Source of the DNA: Liolophura sinensis
Lineage: Eukaryota > Mollusca > Polyplacophora > Chitonida > Chitonidae
Direction: 5' to 3'
Length of the DNA: 64,000 nucleotides
Assembly (NCBI RefSeq): GCF_032854445.1
Contig: NC_088302.1
Span: 32,769,979-32,833,978, forward strand
The position numbers and the translations under genes were made by a program. How positions within the stretch are numbered: the stretch's first letter is position 1; every line of letters begins with the position of its first letter. Of the stretch, positions 1-11,867 are shown piece after piece. The notes under the pieces are model-generated. The model was not told the DNA's origin, did no database searches, and was given only the letters and a program-made list of their open reading frames with translations.

Positions 1-220
1 TGTAAATGGGAAAATTCCATTCCAGAGGTGGCTGGAAATTCAGGGAGTTTCAAGTCCTTCATCTAGCCTGCAAAGGGCAGGCGGCAGCCAAGTGTTCGCC
101 TTCTTCATTGATAATCCCCCAGTTTTAAGTTAATAATTTCCCGGTCGGAAAACATGAAGAAAGACAGAACCAGAAAAACGGACAGTGATCTCAAACTCAA
201 AACTACTATTAAAAACTTAT
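1..220. promoter_or_regulatory. Candidate cis-regulatory island, window start
   Basis: This stretch is free of repeats and homopolymers and has balanced base composition, unlike most of the window. It contains AT-core homeodomain-like words such as TTAATAATTT around 130-140. No long open frame or splice pattern was seen. Conservation is a guess from texture alone. Confidence 0.2.
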
Positions 221-471
221 TGAAATTTTCAGTCTTCATGGAGGGCAGACTGCTTTTATGGAGATCATACACTGCGCAGTGAGTGCCAGGTTAACCTTTA
301 TTTAAATAAAAACATGTTAACCAAAGTTGACCATTTTTCTTTGTTTGTTGTTTTGCTTGGTTTTGTTGAATTTATTGATTTATTCATTTTCCTGGAACTT
401 ATCTTTCAGAAGAAGCATTATCATTCTTTTAACGATGTTTTAGTGTGTTTGACCACCTGTATCCACAGATA

Positions 472-691
472 TAGACCCTAATTCTTCAACCTTTTCATCT
501 GCTTCTGCGGCCAATATTTTGAAACATCCTGAGAGAGCTGTATGGGGTAGAGAAATAATATGCACAGTTTTGTGAAGCTTGTATCTTTCATGACACAAAC
601 AAATTGTTTTTAATGTCATTTTCATAATAGTTGTATGCATAAATTCCACTGAATGTACTTTACTGATCGAAAAGGCTGAAGATTTAAAGTA
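472..691. mobile_element. MITE family A, copy A1
   Basis: About 220 bp bounded by imperfect terminal inverted repeats: the left end reads AATTCTTCAACCTTTTC and the right end GAAAAGGCTGAAGATTT. The outermost bases on each side are TA, as expected for a TA target site. Related copies lie at 16791-17011 and 41896-42095 and share the internal words GGGGTAGAGAAAT and AATTGTATGCATA-like sequence. There is no coding capacity for a transposase, so it is a non-autonomous element. The minus strand gives a ~69-codon frame that resembles the minus-strand frame of copy A2. That similarity comes from shared repeat ancestry and is not evidence for a gene. Confidence 0.7.
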
Positions 692-2675
692 GATATGATA
701 TTATTCTGGTTTGGCTTACCAATAACAACCAGTAACTCAGTATGTTTCTATATTATATGTATGTCACAGGCTTACAAACTTCTTATATTATAACTTTTTT
801 GTCCCTCAACAACAGCATTGTAATGACCGAGAGGTGTATTTGTTTTTTGTTTGTTAGCTTGATGTCCAACAGGCTTTTTAAGAGTGTTTTGGTCATTCAA
901 TGAAATGGTCAGTATTCAGCCCAGGTGTTCCAGTGCAACCATGTTTACAAGTGCTGCCCTGCATATTTTGGGTGGACTACTCTTGTTTAAGCATTTGTGC
1001 AGTCTGTAGTTCATAGATGACCCATGCATTTTCTTCCACTCATAGTGTGCATATGTGCATGTTAAACATCAGTGAAAGTTTTCAGTAACGTGTTAAATAT
1101 CGGTGGTATACCAAGGGCTCTCGGGTATCCTCTGCCATTACATTATTGCAACATTCGGATTTGGTTCACCTTTAACCTTTGGACAAAAATTTGTAAGATG
1201 AGCTTAAAATAAGATGTACTTTAGCACATATGTGTATGTCTCTTCTCTGAAAGATTACTTAAATGTTTGTGAACATTGGGAGTTGCGGTTTGCACTTTCC
1301 TTGTTGTAAACATCCTGAATTTTTGACCATGTATTATCAGTGTCCTTGATACACCATTGTATAATGGCTCTGTGTTCAGTTGAATACAACAGGTGAATGG
1401 GCAATCTTTGCCACTGCAGATAACATGTATCCTGTGGACATACATGTGCGTGGAAGGACAGTTTCCTCTATCCATAAAACTGACTGCCATCGTATTGTGG
1501 TATGAGTGAAAAATTCTTAAGTATAGCATCGATGAAATGAATGTTTCTGGGAGCCCTTGCAGCCCAACTGTACTATAATAACCTCTTCTGCAAGTTCACT
1601 ACATGTAGCTGTGGTGACGAAATAAAGAGGTGATCGCTTAAATCCATGCAGACTTCTTCCAATTTGGCTGCGGCCATATGTCCGGAAATTTGCCAGGTAC
1701 ATGTACCTGATGAAGTGCAGTGGTTTCTTCCAGGTTCTGCAAGGTTTCCTGCACCCAAAAACCAGGCCACTGTGATCTAATAGCTCCATCATTGCATGAG
1801 TACTACGTCAAAACACCAATGGAGTGAATGAATAAATCAGTATTGTGTGCTTTTTTATGCAACATTCATTGAATGTTGCCAGTTTGACATGTATAAAATT
1901 GGTATGCTTTGTGAAGAAACGGAAATGCTGATGGCAGTATTTCACATTATCAATAACAGGAGATAACAAGAGATGCATTTTTTACAAGATGTAGTCTTGT
2001 TTGTCAGCCATTGAAAATTAATTGTGAAATGAATGATGAATTCATGTGCCAAGTGAATTCTGTAATTTTGTAATTTTGACAGCAAAATAAATCCTTGCGT
2101 TCCATGTAAATATTTGCAGTGGCCTTATGCATGGGAATAGGTTTGCAAAGTTGTTAACCTGTCATTAAAAATCACTGAAAAGGAAAATTTAAAAAAAAAA
2201 AAAAAAAATTAAAGAAGTTTACTTTAGCAAAGTAAATTCAGTGTGATAATGGACTGAGCATCAGCACGAAAATGCTCAGGCTTCTTGGATGATTTTTTAT
2301 CCAGCCATGCAAGTTGTATGCACAATATACCATTGGGAGGGAAAGCATTAGTGGCGTTTTTTCTGGTATACTTAAGTTGGTGATAAAATGTCTGTTGTGG
2401 AAAAAAGAATCAAAACTTTAGCCATTACTACACTTTACGTATCTCAATACCGAGAATAATCATGCTCCTTGTTACAAATAAGAAAAAAAAAGCCGTTAAC
2501 AATTGGTTCCGAACAAGGTATCCCTCTATTAACAGGATGTTGAGTGCTTGACCAAATACAGCTCACAAAATTGAGGATATACAAGTGTATCTTTAATTTC
2601 TGTTTTGATTTTACAGCCAAAAATTAGCTCCAAACTTCAGTATAATCAAACTAGACTATTTCCTTTCAACTCGTG
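692..2675. other. Unique AT-rich DNA, no gene seen
   Basis: There are only short open frames (up to ~100 codons on the minus strand near 1221-1529) with no recognisable domain. An 18-base A run sits at 2191-2208, but no retroposed gene copy was recognised in front of it. No SINE, tandem array or RNA gene was seen. Confidence 0.6.
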
Positions 2676-2896
2676 TACTGTAATTCTTCAACATTTTCTC
2701 ATGTTTGCAAGATGTTTTTTTCAAGCATATTCTGAAGGCATCATTCGGTGTAGATTAATAAAATTATACTTTCTGTGAAGCCCTGAAAATGGCCTATCCA
2801 AACAATGTAGTTTTGTCTTCAAAATCGAATTATAAGTTAGCATAAACTGAACTGAAAGTTCCTGTGTTATATGTGAAAAAGTTGAGGAATTATGGT
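2676..2896. mobile_element. MITE family B, copy B1
   Basis: About 221 bp with terminal inverted repeats, left TAATTCTTCAACATTTTC and right GAAAAAGTTGAGGAATTA, flanked by TAC/GTA. The core contains CTCATGTTTGCAAG, AAAATTATACTTT and TGTAGTTTTGTCTTC. It recurs at 20258-20462 and 49555-49935. The ends are nearly the same as those of family A but the core is different, so A and B probably used the same transposase. Non-autonomous, no coding content. Confidence 0.75.
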
Positions 2897-3149
2897 AACT
2901 GCTTCGAGAAATGTAGCCATTTTTCTAGTCACACATATCTGCTGTCTATTTTTGACGGCAGTATTAATTATTGACTGAATATAATTAACAATGATTTCAG
3001 CATAGGAATTTAACTAGAGAAGTGCACGAATGAATGAACTATGTTATTAGTCGGAGAAATCCATTAGAGTGCAACTTTATTAAGATCAAGGGAGAGGAGA
3101 GTTTGATAATGACAATATAAATGTTTATAATTACTTATTTTAATCTCCT

Positions 3150-3900
3150 CAGGGCAGTGCCGTGTACAAGTATCCAATCCCTTGGGAGGTCATAAGATTC
3201 TCAGCCATTTTGTTTGGCAACAGGCTTTGTTTATTTGCCTTTGGAATGCAGTTTCTTTTGCTGTTACTTCTGACCATATAATTGCCGATTTATATTCCCA
3301 GGAGAATGAAATACTTAAAGCATATTATGATCTGCAGGATCATCACTGGCTGAGACAAATGTATGGGCCGTTTATCGAAGTTGTGGTGGGAAATAATTTA
3401 CATTATCCATTTAAGGCTTGGCTGATTTCAGTGCTGGATGCTGATAGTTGTTGGACTGATGGGATTTGCCCCACAGGTCTGCACAAACTCCTGATCTCTC
3501 CTGATTACAGATACGCGATTCTCAGCATCACAGTGTGAATGGCCATGACATTTAGAGAGAAGATCTGGGCTCTCAGTTTTTCCCTGGGTATCATAATGTG
3601 ATGGAGTACTGCTGTGTTTTCTCGGACTTCTGTGACACAGACACGGCACGGTTCATTGGTCAGCAGGAGCATTCATAGCTCTGTCACAGCGAGAATAGCA
3701 GGCCTGACACAGTGGGATGAAATGCAGTCATCAACCGCTGAAATTTGATTGGATCTGTCAAATGATGCTGGGGGTCTCTTGAATCCAATGAGATGGAAAA
3801 TTGGTATGTTAGCGATAAGGAGTGGATCTATGGCATGTTTCTTTGAGCTGGCTGTGATTCCGGATTCCTCTCAACGAGGCTGACCAAATTCACCGTAGAA
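3150..3900. promoter_or_regulatory. Repeat-free island, candidate regulatory or exon-like
   Basis: Balanced composition with no repeats. It follows a pyrimidine-rich stretch ending in CTCAG near 3150, which resembles a 3' splice site. The longest plus-strand frame (to 3538, ~118 codons) opens with TTG rather than ATG, shows no known domain, and has no convincing donor at its end. I favour non-coding conserved sequence over an exon. Confidence 0.2.
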
Positions 3901-6490
3901 TAAATTAGTGCTCCGCTGTTCTAAAGCTCATTAGCCACCAGTGTGGTGATTACATGCTTTTTACACGAAGCAGGTTTACGCAAAGAGTGTGTTGATTTTG
4001 TACACTCGGTACCACAAGATAGCTTCAGTCTCTCTCTGTATTATCTGTCTGCAAGAGAACAGCTCTTACCCCAACTCCCCTTTCCTTTGTTGTAGCAAAC
4101 ATTCATTTAAGCCCACTCAATCAACCTTCTTAGCTCAGCCTGCAGCCTTTTTGTTAGGGGATAACAGTTAAGGTCAGGAAACTCATGGAGTGTTTTTATA
4201 TTATTCCCAGGTTTGAGGAACTCCATGCATTTCCGCTACTTCACGGATAGGCTTTATGCTGGCAGGGTCATTTTCTGAGCATTAAAACCTGATATCCATC
4301 TCGACAACACGGAACATCAAATGGCAGCTTCGTTCTGTTAGGATTTCAAAGCCTGTTAATTGAGACACGGACAGCTCTTTTTCTTTCTAAAACTCTGTCT
4401 GTTTCCTTTAACTGCACCATGTTCATTTTTAAATCAAGATGGATCACGATGGCATTTTGAGACGATACACATTCCTCTGGACTGTAACTTGTCTGCTAAC
4501 TTAATCACAGAGATTATTATTGATGTGCTTTATTGGTGCAATCTGCATAATTGGGGGGAAATGGTCAATCTGTTGTCTGTATTGGACCAGCCGTGACGCT
4601 CCTGACTGAGTCTCATGTCTGCCGGAGGGGATAGACTAGGATTGCTTGTCCTCTTCAACTTGTCTTATCCCTCTCCTCCTAACCCACCCCTAAACAACCC
4701 TTCCCCCCTCCCATCTCTTCCATGTAAGACGCTCATGCACAGAGATAACAGAAGAACAGCCAGACCTTCCTCCTTAACAACCTAGATTTCTTTTAGGACT
4801 TCGAAGCCAATTCAAACATGAGGTATAGCCATTTGAGTATAGAAAAATAAAAAAAATGTCATGATATTTAGCTTATCATAGAGCTTGTTATGCTTCCACA
4901 CATCACGGTTGGTTCAAGATTGTCTATGGACATGCATTGAATTTCGGGATTTTTGTCTTGAAATTTATGAATTTTTTTCACCGTGCAATGTTTGTTCTGG
5001 CTTTTTGTTATGAAACGTCAATATTCTTGAACCAGACCCAGCTTTTTTATTAGTGACTCAAGGCAAACCAATCAAGCGGTCTTTTCATCTCTAATTTCAC
5101 CAAAAGCAGTATATAATTCATTTTCCGTTAAGCGGGCTGAGAGCTGTTTGCTTTCCATAACTTGTGTTCATATTGTCTTTTAACTGGGACATCAGGTGGG
5201 GTTTACAAGAGAGCCAGAATAAGCCAGAACGACGCTGGTAGCAGGGGGACGCTGGGGACAGCACGGAACCCTGATTAATGAGTTAAACACCGTGAGTTGC
5301 AAGCTCTGTAATCAGCTGCTTGTGGTAAACTGGTTTGTGGAAATGACGTTGACTGGAGAAGTGTCTATAGGGACCCAGGACTCTTCCATACACTTCAGAT
5401 ATCCACCTTGGACAGGCCTTATGTAAGGGCTTTTTTATGCATTCCTCTCTCTGGAGACCTTCCTCCTTTGCCAGTATCTCTACAGGTAATAATGCTTTAT
5501 TCAAACTGGGTCTACCTCCCCAGGAGTTTTAAAAGGAAATTTTTGCTAATGCAGATGAGACCATTTCAATGTATTGCCTCAACATTAATATATTCCCACC
5601 CTCCTCCCTCCCCTATGTCAACCTTGCATCCTCCCCACCCCCCAATCATATTATGAATGCTTCCTGTAATATTTTCTAAGAGTCTTTATAATTTCCAGCA
5701 GTTGAATGTAAAAATGAAATGCTTGCAGTTCACAAGTTGACAGTTCATGGGTTCGCGTTCCTGTAGTAGAAGGTTGAGTGCTCAGCGCAAGTGATAAATC
5801 TACTTCAGGGGATAAAAAACACGAAGTTGCAGAATTTACACCTGTGCCTATTAGCGAGGTAGTTTGCGGTAATTGTATAAATGTTGAAACGTTGAATTCC
5901 GCCATGGACATAAATGCTTTTATCTGCCTCTCTAAGGAATATTTTCCAATGTAATTTTGTGCATTTTTTACACATCAACCCCAGCTTTTAGCCCTTCTTC
6001 GAAATAAAATCGCTGTTTAGATCTTTCCAAAAAGGTTCTCTCCACGTTAAGTATCCTGTGCATGGAAATATGAGCTCCAGTGAAACAATGGCATCCAGCC
6101 TTTCTCATTGGTTGAAGGTTTAGAAATGAGATAGCAGAGTAAGAATGCTCACTTCATGCCAACCATCTTAGCCAATCTTAATGCTTTGCACAGTGAAATG
6201 GTTTGATGTCATTACAGTAATTGATAAACACGACTGTATAATCTGAGAATTGAAAATACGCTTCGTTTTATGCTGTCTTTCGATCAGCCATTAAAAGATT
6301 TATTTGATGTCAACAATTTGTCACTGCATTACATGTATGTATTTATAGTACACGCATACTTCATTGTGAGTGAACATGTCGTAATGGTTTGCTGTTCATG
6401 TCAGCATTATCAATTTTATATACATGCATAGTTAAACACCGTTCAAATAGCCAGCATTACAACACTCAACACAGACTTAAGTGTCAAATT
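3901..6490. other. Unique DNA, no gene seen
   Basis: Mixed unique sequence with C-rich patches (4660-4720, 5590-5645). A good donor-like CAG/GTAATAAT occurs at about 5485, but the frame upstream of it has no supported acceptor or start. No dispersed repeat was recognised. Confidence 0.5.
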
Positions 6491-6655
6491 TAGAAATGGG
6501 CCATTTTGTAATGGGTAAAGGCGCTTGTATTTCAAAAGCTAGGACCCACAAGATGTCGGCCTCAAACACAACCTGGGACAGGGTATAATTTTGTAAATTC
6601 CCCCAATTTGACTGCGTGTGGGCCTTGGTGATAATAAGTGGTTGATTTTGCTGGT

Positions 6656-6985
6656 GTGAGTGAGTGAGTGCTTGTGGCTTAACGTTGTACTTAACAAATT
6701 TTCAGTCATATGACGACGAAGGAATCTTTAGGGTTTATATGATGTGCCGCCTTGTTGCAGGATGAATTTCTACTGCTCTTTTATATAGTGCTGCTTCACT
6801 GAGACGCCGCACCGAAGGCAAGAAAGCCACACCTCCCGAGCCATTATACTAATTTTGGGTCAACCAGTCGTTGCACTATCCCCTTCATGCTGAACGCCAT
6901 GCAAGGAAGTTTCAACTCCCTCTTTTAAGTTCTTCAGTGTGAATCTACTGCACCCGAAGAGGACACTCTACTAACTGTTCTATCT
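6656..6985 (-). mobile_element. SINE-2 copy (tRNA-headed), old
   Basis: This is the reverse orientation of the element at 44921-45237. On the plus strand it begins with the inverted tail GTGAGTGAGTGAGTGCTTG, continues with TTTTCAGTCATATGACGACG and the block around AGTGCTGCTTCACTGAGACG, and ends in a degraded head. It differs from the 45-kb copy at many positions, and no clear target-site duplication remains. The sequence just left of it (6500-6650) has tRNA-like B-box fragments that may belong to another decayed SINE. Confidence 0.75.
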
Positions 6986-7068
6986 GAATGAAAGGGTTGC
7001 AGGAGCAAATCATATTCTTACTACTGTAGTTCAGGTGCAGCTCTTAGTCAGGAGATCAGTTTTTCAGG

Positions 7069-7296
7069 TACCTTAAATGACAGTAAATTTTGTCCATGAC
7101 TATCTTGCCCATGACTGTTTTTCCCATTTTTCCTAGTCTGTTGGTTGTATTTGATTTTAGAAAGGTGTTTTGAAGTTTCCTTGGAACATGGAATGATATT
7201 CTGCTGGAAAATTGTTAGCACCAAAATAATATTTTGTGACATTTATTTGCCTCTAAAAATGCACTTTGTGGGTGAAGTTTTAAGTCATTGAGGGTA
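7069..7296. mobile_element. MITE family C, copy C1
   Basis: About 228 bp with inverted ends: left TACCTTAAATGACAGTAAA, right TTTAAGTCATTGAGGGTA. The core words TAGAAAGGTGTTTTGA, GGAACATGG and TTTGCCTCTAAAAAT recur in the copy at 39146-39343. It has no coding capacity. The ends are unrelated to those of families A and B. Confidence 0.65.
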
Positions 7297-7559
7297 CTTT
7301 TTGAATTTCACTGCCATCTTCCAGATGGCATTAAGAATCATTCTAGTCTAATACATGTAAATAAATATATTTATTTAGGTAAATACTAGATCTGAACTCA
7401 AAATTTATAGCTGTTCAAAAAATTGGATCATCATCACCAATGTATTCTGATTAAACTGGACCATGTAAATATAAAAACGATTGTTGGTAGGAAGTCATTT
7501 GTATTCCCTATTTGCGATTTTGCATCCTGACTGAGCCAAATTCATTCAGTCTCATCCTA

Positions 7560-7970
7560 GTTTCCACAAAGGCTAAAGTTGGCCCGTTGATCCCCGTGCA
7601 TGGCAATACCTGTCTGATAGGGAGATTCCCAAGCCAAGCACTTCCCATGTAATCCTGTCATGATATCCAGGGCTTATTTGGGCAGGATTTGGAAGGAAGA
7701 ATTCCAGACACCATCTGGTATTGGAATGAGGGTAGGGGCTGTATTAGGCTGGCTGGCCATCAGTGGCGGGGGTACAGTGCATGTCCAGGCACCTGTGTCC
7801 AGCACTGACCTTACATCCTCACCGCGGCCCTCATCTGGTTATCAGGCCGGGATTGGACCATCTGATCATCCTTTACACAGACTAAGCTGTGGGGAAATTA
7901 CCTCAGCAATGATATTACATGCTGCTGGTTTTCGGTGCGAGATGAGCCTACCCTAAACTTATTAAAACTA
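7560..7970. promoter_or_regulatory. GC-richer repeat-free island
   Basis: Locally GC-richer and free of repeats. A plus-strand frame of ~98 codons (7660-7956) starts at a non-ATG codon and has no recognised domain or splice context. A conserved non-coding element or a missed exon are both possible; neither is shown. Confidence 0.2.
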
Positions 7971-8410
7971 TCAATAAAGTTAAAGGAAGGATAAAAGTCT
8001 CGAGACATGAAAACCACATCAGCCATCAAGAGAACTGGCCATGCAGTGTGGCCACAGATCTAGGTTGTACTTTTGACAGATCCAAGGCTTTACCCTTAAA
8101 ATTGGTTGCAGTGCAAAACAGTCATTTACGGCGGTATGCTGGCTTAATTTTGCACAGGAAAAGCGAGGTCTCAGCCTGAATGTACAGACATTTGATTTAT
8201 TGGCTGCTGACTGACAAGTTTCCTTCTGAGTAAAACCATTTTATGGTTTCAATTATCTTGGTCAAATAATAAAGGGACATGGAAGGGCACAGATGTACGT
8301 TGTGCTTTTGGTATGCATGGATATAACGGCTCTACCATTATACATGTACCTCTGTGGCTTGATCTGAGTGCTACTGTTTTCTTGTGAAAGAAACATTCGT
8401 GATTCTTAGC

Positions 8411-8653
8411 AGGCTGGTTTCATGAAGCTCACTTAGCTAAGTTTGCCTTTAGATACTATGACGAAGTATGTTGTAGAGATATAAAGTGCACTTAGTTAAG
8501 GGCCACTTAACACTAAGTATGCTTCATGGGGCTGGTTTCATGAAGCTCACTTAGCTAAGCTTGCCCTTAGATCCTATGACAATGTATGTTGTAGAGATAT
8601 AAAGTGCACATAGCTAAGGGCTACTTAACACTAAGTATGTTTCATGAAACCGA
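8411..8653. repeat. Palindromic MITE-like unit, tandemly duplicated
   Basis: Two head-to-tail copies with a period of 118 bp (8414 aligns with 8532). Each copy is itself an imperfect palindrome: the left end GGGCTGGTTTCATGAA pairs with the right end TTCATGAAACCGACCC, and ACTTAGCTAAG pairs with inner CTTAG/CTAAG words. The second copy keeps the full right end, while the first ends CTTCATGGGG. This fits a short inverted-repeat transposon followed by duplication. Elements with GGGCCGGTTTCA-type ends are common in invertebrate genomes. Confidence 0.75.
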
Positions 8654-8875
8654 CCCGTGGCAACTGGCAATAACTGGTAACAAATCATTACAATGATGTT
8701 GCATATACTCACTTGCATGTGCAGTCTATAAGCCATGTTTCAGCATTGCATTGTTGGAGTGGTATGGATATAAAGATCAGGAAAATACTGGTTCAAAACC
8801 ATATACCACAGTGTATGCATTTACATTCATTTGATATCAAGCACTACTGCATGTATGTGTTTTAGGCAAAGGTAT
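8654..8875. other. Unique spacer
   Basis: Short unique AT-rich spacer between the palindromic duplication and a SINE-1 copy. Nothing recognised. Confidence 0.5.
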
Positions 8876-8885
8876 ATGTAGTTAA

Positions 8886-9095
8886 ACTTGCGCTTCAGCA
8901 GCCAAGAGGTAAGCACGCCAGCACGGTGCAATGACCCACAAGCCTCCCACCAATGCAGTCGATATGACATAGGAAGGTTTTCCAGCAACATGCAGATGGT
9001 CATGGGTTTTCCCTGGGCTATGCTCGGTTTCGTGTAAGTGAAATATTCTTGGGTGTGGCATAAAACACCGATCAGAGAAATAAATAAATGAATAA
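8886..9095 (+). mobile_element. SINE-1 copy, near full length
   Basis: Degenerate tRNA-like head (CACGCCAGCACGGTGCAATG), central AACATGCAGATGGTCATGG, the conserved 3' part GTGTAAGTGAAATATTCTTG, then CATAAAACACC and an AATAAATAAATG tail. It is bracketed by a 10-bp perfect direct repeat, ATGTAGTTAA, at 8876-8885 and 9096-9105, which I read as the target-site duplication. Minus-strand frames across it are shadows. Confidence 0.85.
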
Positions 9096-9105
9096 ATGTA
9101 GTTAA

Positions 9106-10095
9106 GACATTTCGTTGAATGAGATTGTGTCGGTTTATAGTACTTGAAAGCATTGATGAGTGTCACTCTACCTGTTATATCTACCTTATGAACCAATCAG
9201 GCAAAGTAAAAGTTTCTAACAAGGTGACTACAGTGTAGCTCACCTGTAACCGATGCTCAACATTTCAGGACTGTTTAACCGTCCTTTATCAGCTGACTTT
9301 TACCACAGGCAAATCAACTGATTTACATAGCTATTTTCACACTACTGGTAGAATCTTTACATTGGCTTCATGGTACATGATTTGGACGCCATCACTATAA
9401 ATTTCTCAAGTTTTATGTGTAATTCTAAAAGTATAAATTTGTAGAATGTCCAGAATATCAGGCACACTGCTTCATAGTTGCAAACCAAGGTGCAACAGAA
9501 ATGCATATTTTGATTATCGACAGCTTACAACTACCATGGTACCGTACTTGATTTGGTTACTGATTTCCTTCATTGGTCTAGAGCATTCCTGGTGTCTTTA
9601 ATTCTCAACATCATGGAAAATGTTGTCTTCATTTCGTACTTTGTATGCTTTCTTAGTCCTTTAGTGGTTTGTGTTGAATGTTGTTTTGAGAGTTGGCCCT
9701 GCTATCATTGAGCTGGAATGTCCATTTTGGTTGATGGCTGGTACATGGATGTCTGTTTTGATATATCTAGATTTGTAAGTATTGTCTTTGGAACTTTCAT
9801 TGATGTTGCTAAAGATTACCAGATGACTATATCTTCAAAGCTAAATTAATTATTGAAAACTGCCAGACATTTTATCATTGTAGTTTACAAAACATGACAG
9901 TGTCGGGTTGTCTTTGTTTCCGGAATGCCTGGCATTTAGCACATACATGCCTGCATGTACATTGTACCTTAACACGATGAAGAGCTTGTAGCATTGGACA
10001 TCAAGTATGTTTTGTCATAAATGTCAAGCACAGTGGAAAATGCTACATCCAGTATTAACTAATTAGTTTGGTCTGTGAGTATATAAAGTGTACTG
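9106..10095. other. Unique DNA, no gene seen
   Basis: AT-rich unique sequence. No open frame of note, no tandem repeat, no dispersed element recognised. Confidence 0.5.
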
Positions 10096-10109
10096 TAACT
10101 AGGCATTGT

Positions 10110-10234
10110 GCCGGCAACCTGCGCATGGTCGTGGGTTTTCCCCGGACACTGCCCAGTTTCCTCACACCATAATGCTGGCCACCGTAAAATAAGTGAAATA
10201 TTCTTGAGTAAAAACGCCAATCAAATAAATAAAA
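10110..10234 (+). mobile_element. SINE-1 copy, 5'-truncated
   Basis: Begins inside the central domain (GGCAACCTGCGCATGGTCG) and runs through CATAATGCTGGCCACCGT and AAGTGAAATATTCTTGAGTA to an AATAAATAA tail. It is flanked by a perfect 14-bp direct repeat, TAACTAGGCATTGT, at 10096-10109 and 10235-10248. Truncation at the 5' end together with an intact target-site duplication is the signature of incomplete target-primed reverse transcription. Confidence 0.9.
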
Positions 10235-10449
10235 TAACTAGGCATTGTAAGCATATGATTAACTTATTTCATTAGATGATTTAGGTCGTTTGAACATTTT
10301 GAATGTTTTAGTTATACATGTACCTTACTAGCTGAATCAACCATTCAGTGTATATTCAATTTATACGGATATGGAAGTCAAATGTACACGTTTTGTTTGT
10401 TACTGGCATGCATCTAGCTTTCTGGCAGCAATTTTATATGCAAGGCTAT

Positions 10450-10606
10450 ACATGGGAAGGTCCTGGGGCAACCTGCGGATGGTCGTGGGTTTCCCCTGGG
10501 CTCAGCCTGGTTTCCTCCCACCATAATGCTGGCCGCCGTCGTATAAGTGTAATATTTTTGAGTTTGGCATAAAACATCATTGAAATATATAAATAAATAA
10601 ATAAAT
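10450..10606 (+). mobile_element. SINE-1 copy, 5'-truncated
   Basis: Starts at TACATGGGAAGGTCC, continues CAACCTGCGGATGGTCGTGG, CATAATGCTGGCCGCCGTCG and CATAAAACATCATTG, and ends with four AAAT units. No clear target-site duplication found. It lies only 215 bp from the previous copy in the same orientation. Confidence 0.85.
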
Positions 10607-11680
10607 CGTATGGAAGGAAAACACTACAATGAAGTATGAAGATGTTCATCAGATGAAAGATCATGAAACAAAGTCCAGGAAGATAGTTTTTATTTGCTTT
10701 TTTGGAATTTTTCCAACACTCAAAATAGAGGATTCTAGTGGTTTGCAAGAACCCAGAGGGTATCAGAGACGTTGCATTGATATTTTTGGCTTTGAAATAA
10801 GTTTGTTTTAAGATCCATTCAGTGGATGCTTTCATAGTTCATAGTTTCTTTGCCTTTAATGATAGTGATAGTTAAAGTTGGTTGATTACATCAAGTAAAT
10901 GGATGTGAAATGTCCCAAAGTATTTTTGTTTAATCCCATGTACAGTTCCGTGAAGTTGGCCAGTTTTGTTTCCAGTTACATGTATTTTCAGGGTCAAGGT
11001 CAGGTTGACCTGGTTTTACAGTTTAATTGTATGGGACTATACAGTTGTATTTTATGTTTGTTTTCACTACTGTTTTTCATGCTCTCATTCTGCCTAATAA
11101 AGTTGATGAGATGTATTCCCTTTGCTTGATGTACGCTAGTAAATCAATGCTGTATATACGTGGTTTAGTGTATCCATAGACTGCATGCTCACAGCCTGAT
11201 GAATATTTCATATGAGTGGCCATGAAGAGGCTGTACATATAGATGTATAATCAAAGTGTATGGTAGAGCTGATCAAAGATGTCTTGTTTCACAACAGGTA
11301 CTGTCATCAGATTCATTACACTGGAATCACCGAGTTGCTTAGGTCATTTAATGATCAGTCATTCGTTAGACGTAGTAATGTTAGATCTATAGTCTATTGA
11401 TCTGTATGATTACATATGAAACAAGAAGCTTTGCTTTTACGTCAGATAGAAGACATGACCGTATCTACTATGGATGTATATATAAGGAAAATATGCATAC
11501 ATACGTCATCAGCATTCGTAGTGTTCTTCGTGGTATACACCTGGAAAGTCCTCTCACTTAATACTCGCTGATATTAGACGGCTCTCATCAGAGTTAGTAA
11601 TCCCTCAATTAGTGCACGTGGAAATAATTCATCTCTGGTTGGGTAGGCTTACGCTTATATGGAAATATAATTAGGCAAGG
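10607..11680. other. Unique DNA, no gene seen
   Basis: AT-rich and unique. Frames up to ~76 codons only. No repeat recognised. Confidence 0.5.
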
Positions 11681-11689
11681 ATGACCTTT

Positions 11690-11745
11690 TTGGCCAAGTG
11701 GTTTAGAGGGCTAGCTCAGCAGAATTCCCCAGGTGTGTCTCACCA
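11690..11745 (+). repeat. SINE-1 head fragment
   Basis: TTTTTGGCCAAGTGGTTTAG and GGGCTAGCTCAGCA match the tRNA-like head (A-box region) of SINE-1. The similarity fades after CTCACCATT. It is a relic without the rest of the element. Confidence 0.5.
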
Positions 11746-11867
11746 TTCTTGAAAATAAGTTGTGAGATACATACATGCACTTAGTACTCAGTAATATACA
11801 GAGAGTTTCATTCATTTTGTTCTAAGTTTAGAGGCTTGTACATGTAGATGTATCGTATAGCCATACT

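Noticed and set aside
440-649. Similar short minus-strand frames at 440-649 and 16777-16959, suggestive of a small gene family
   Set aside because: Both lie in MITE family A copies; the similarity is repeat ancestry, and the third copy has the frame broken.
2191-2208. A run as the tail of a processed pseudogene
   Set aside because: No recognisable coding remnant or direct repeats flank it.
3182-3538. ~118-codon plus-strand frame
   Set aside because: It opens with TTG, has no recognised domain and no supported splice sites; one frame of this length is expected by chance in 64 kb.
5408-5656. Frame ending near a CAG/GTAATAAT donor
   Set aside because: No acceptor or ATG defines an exon start and the frame continues unchanged through the donor.
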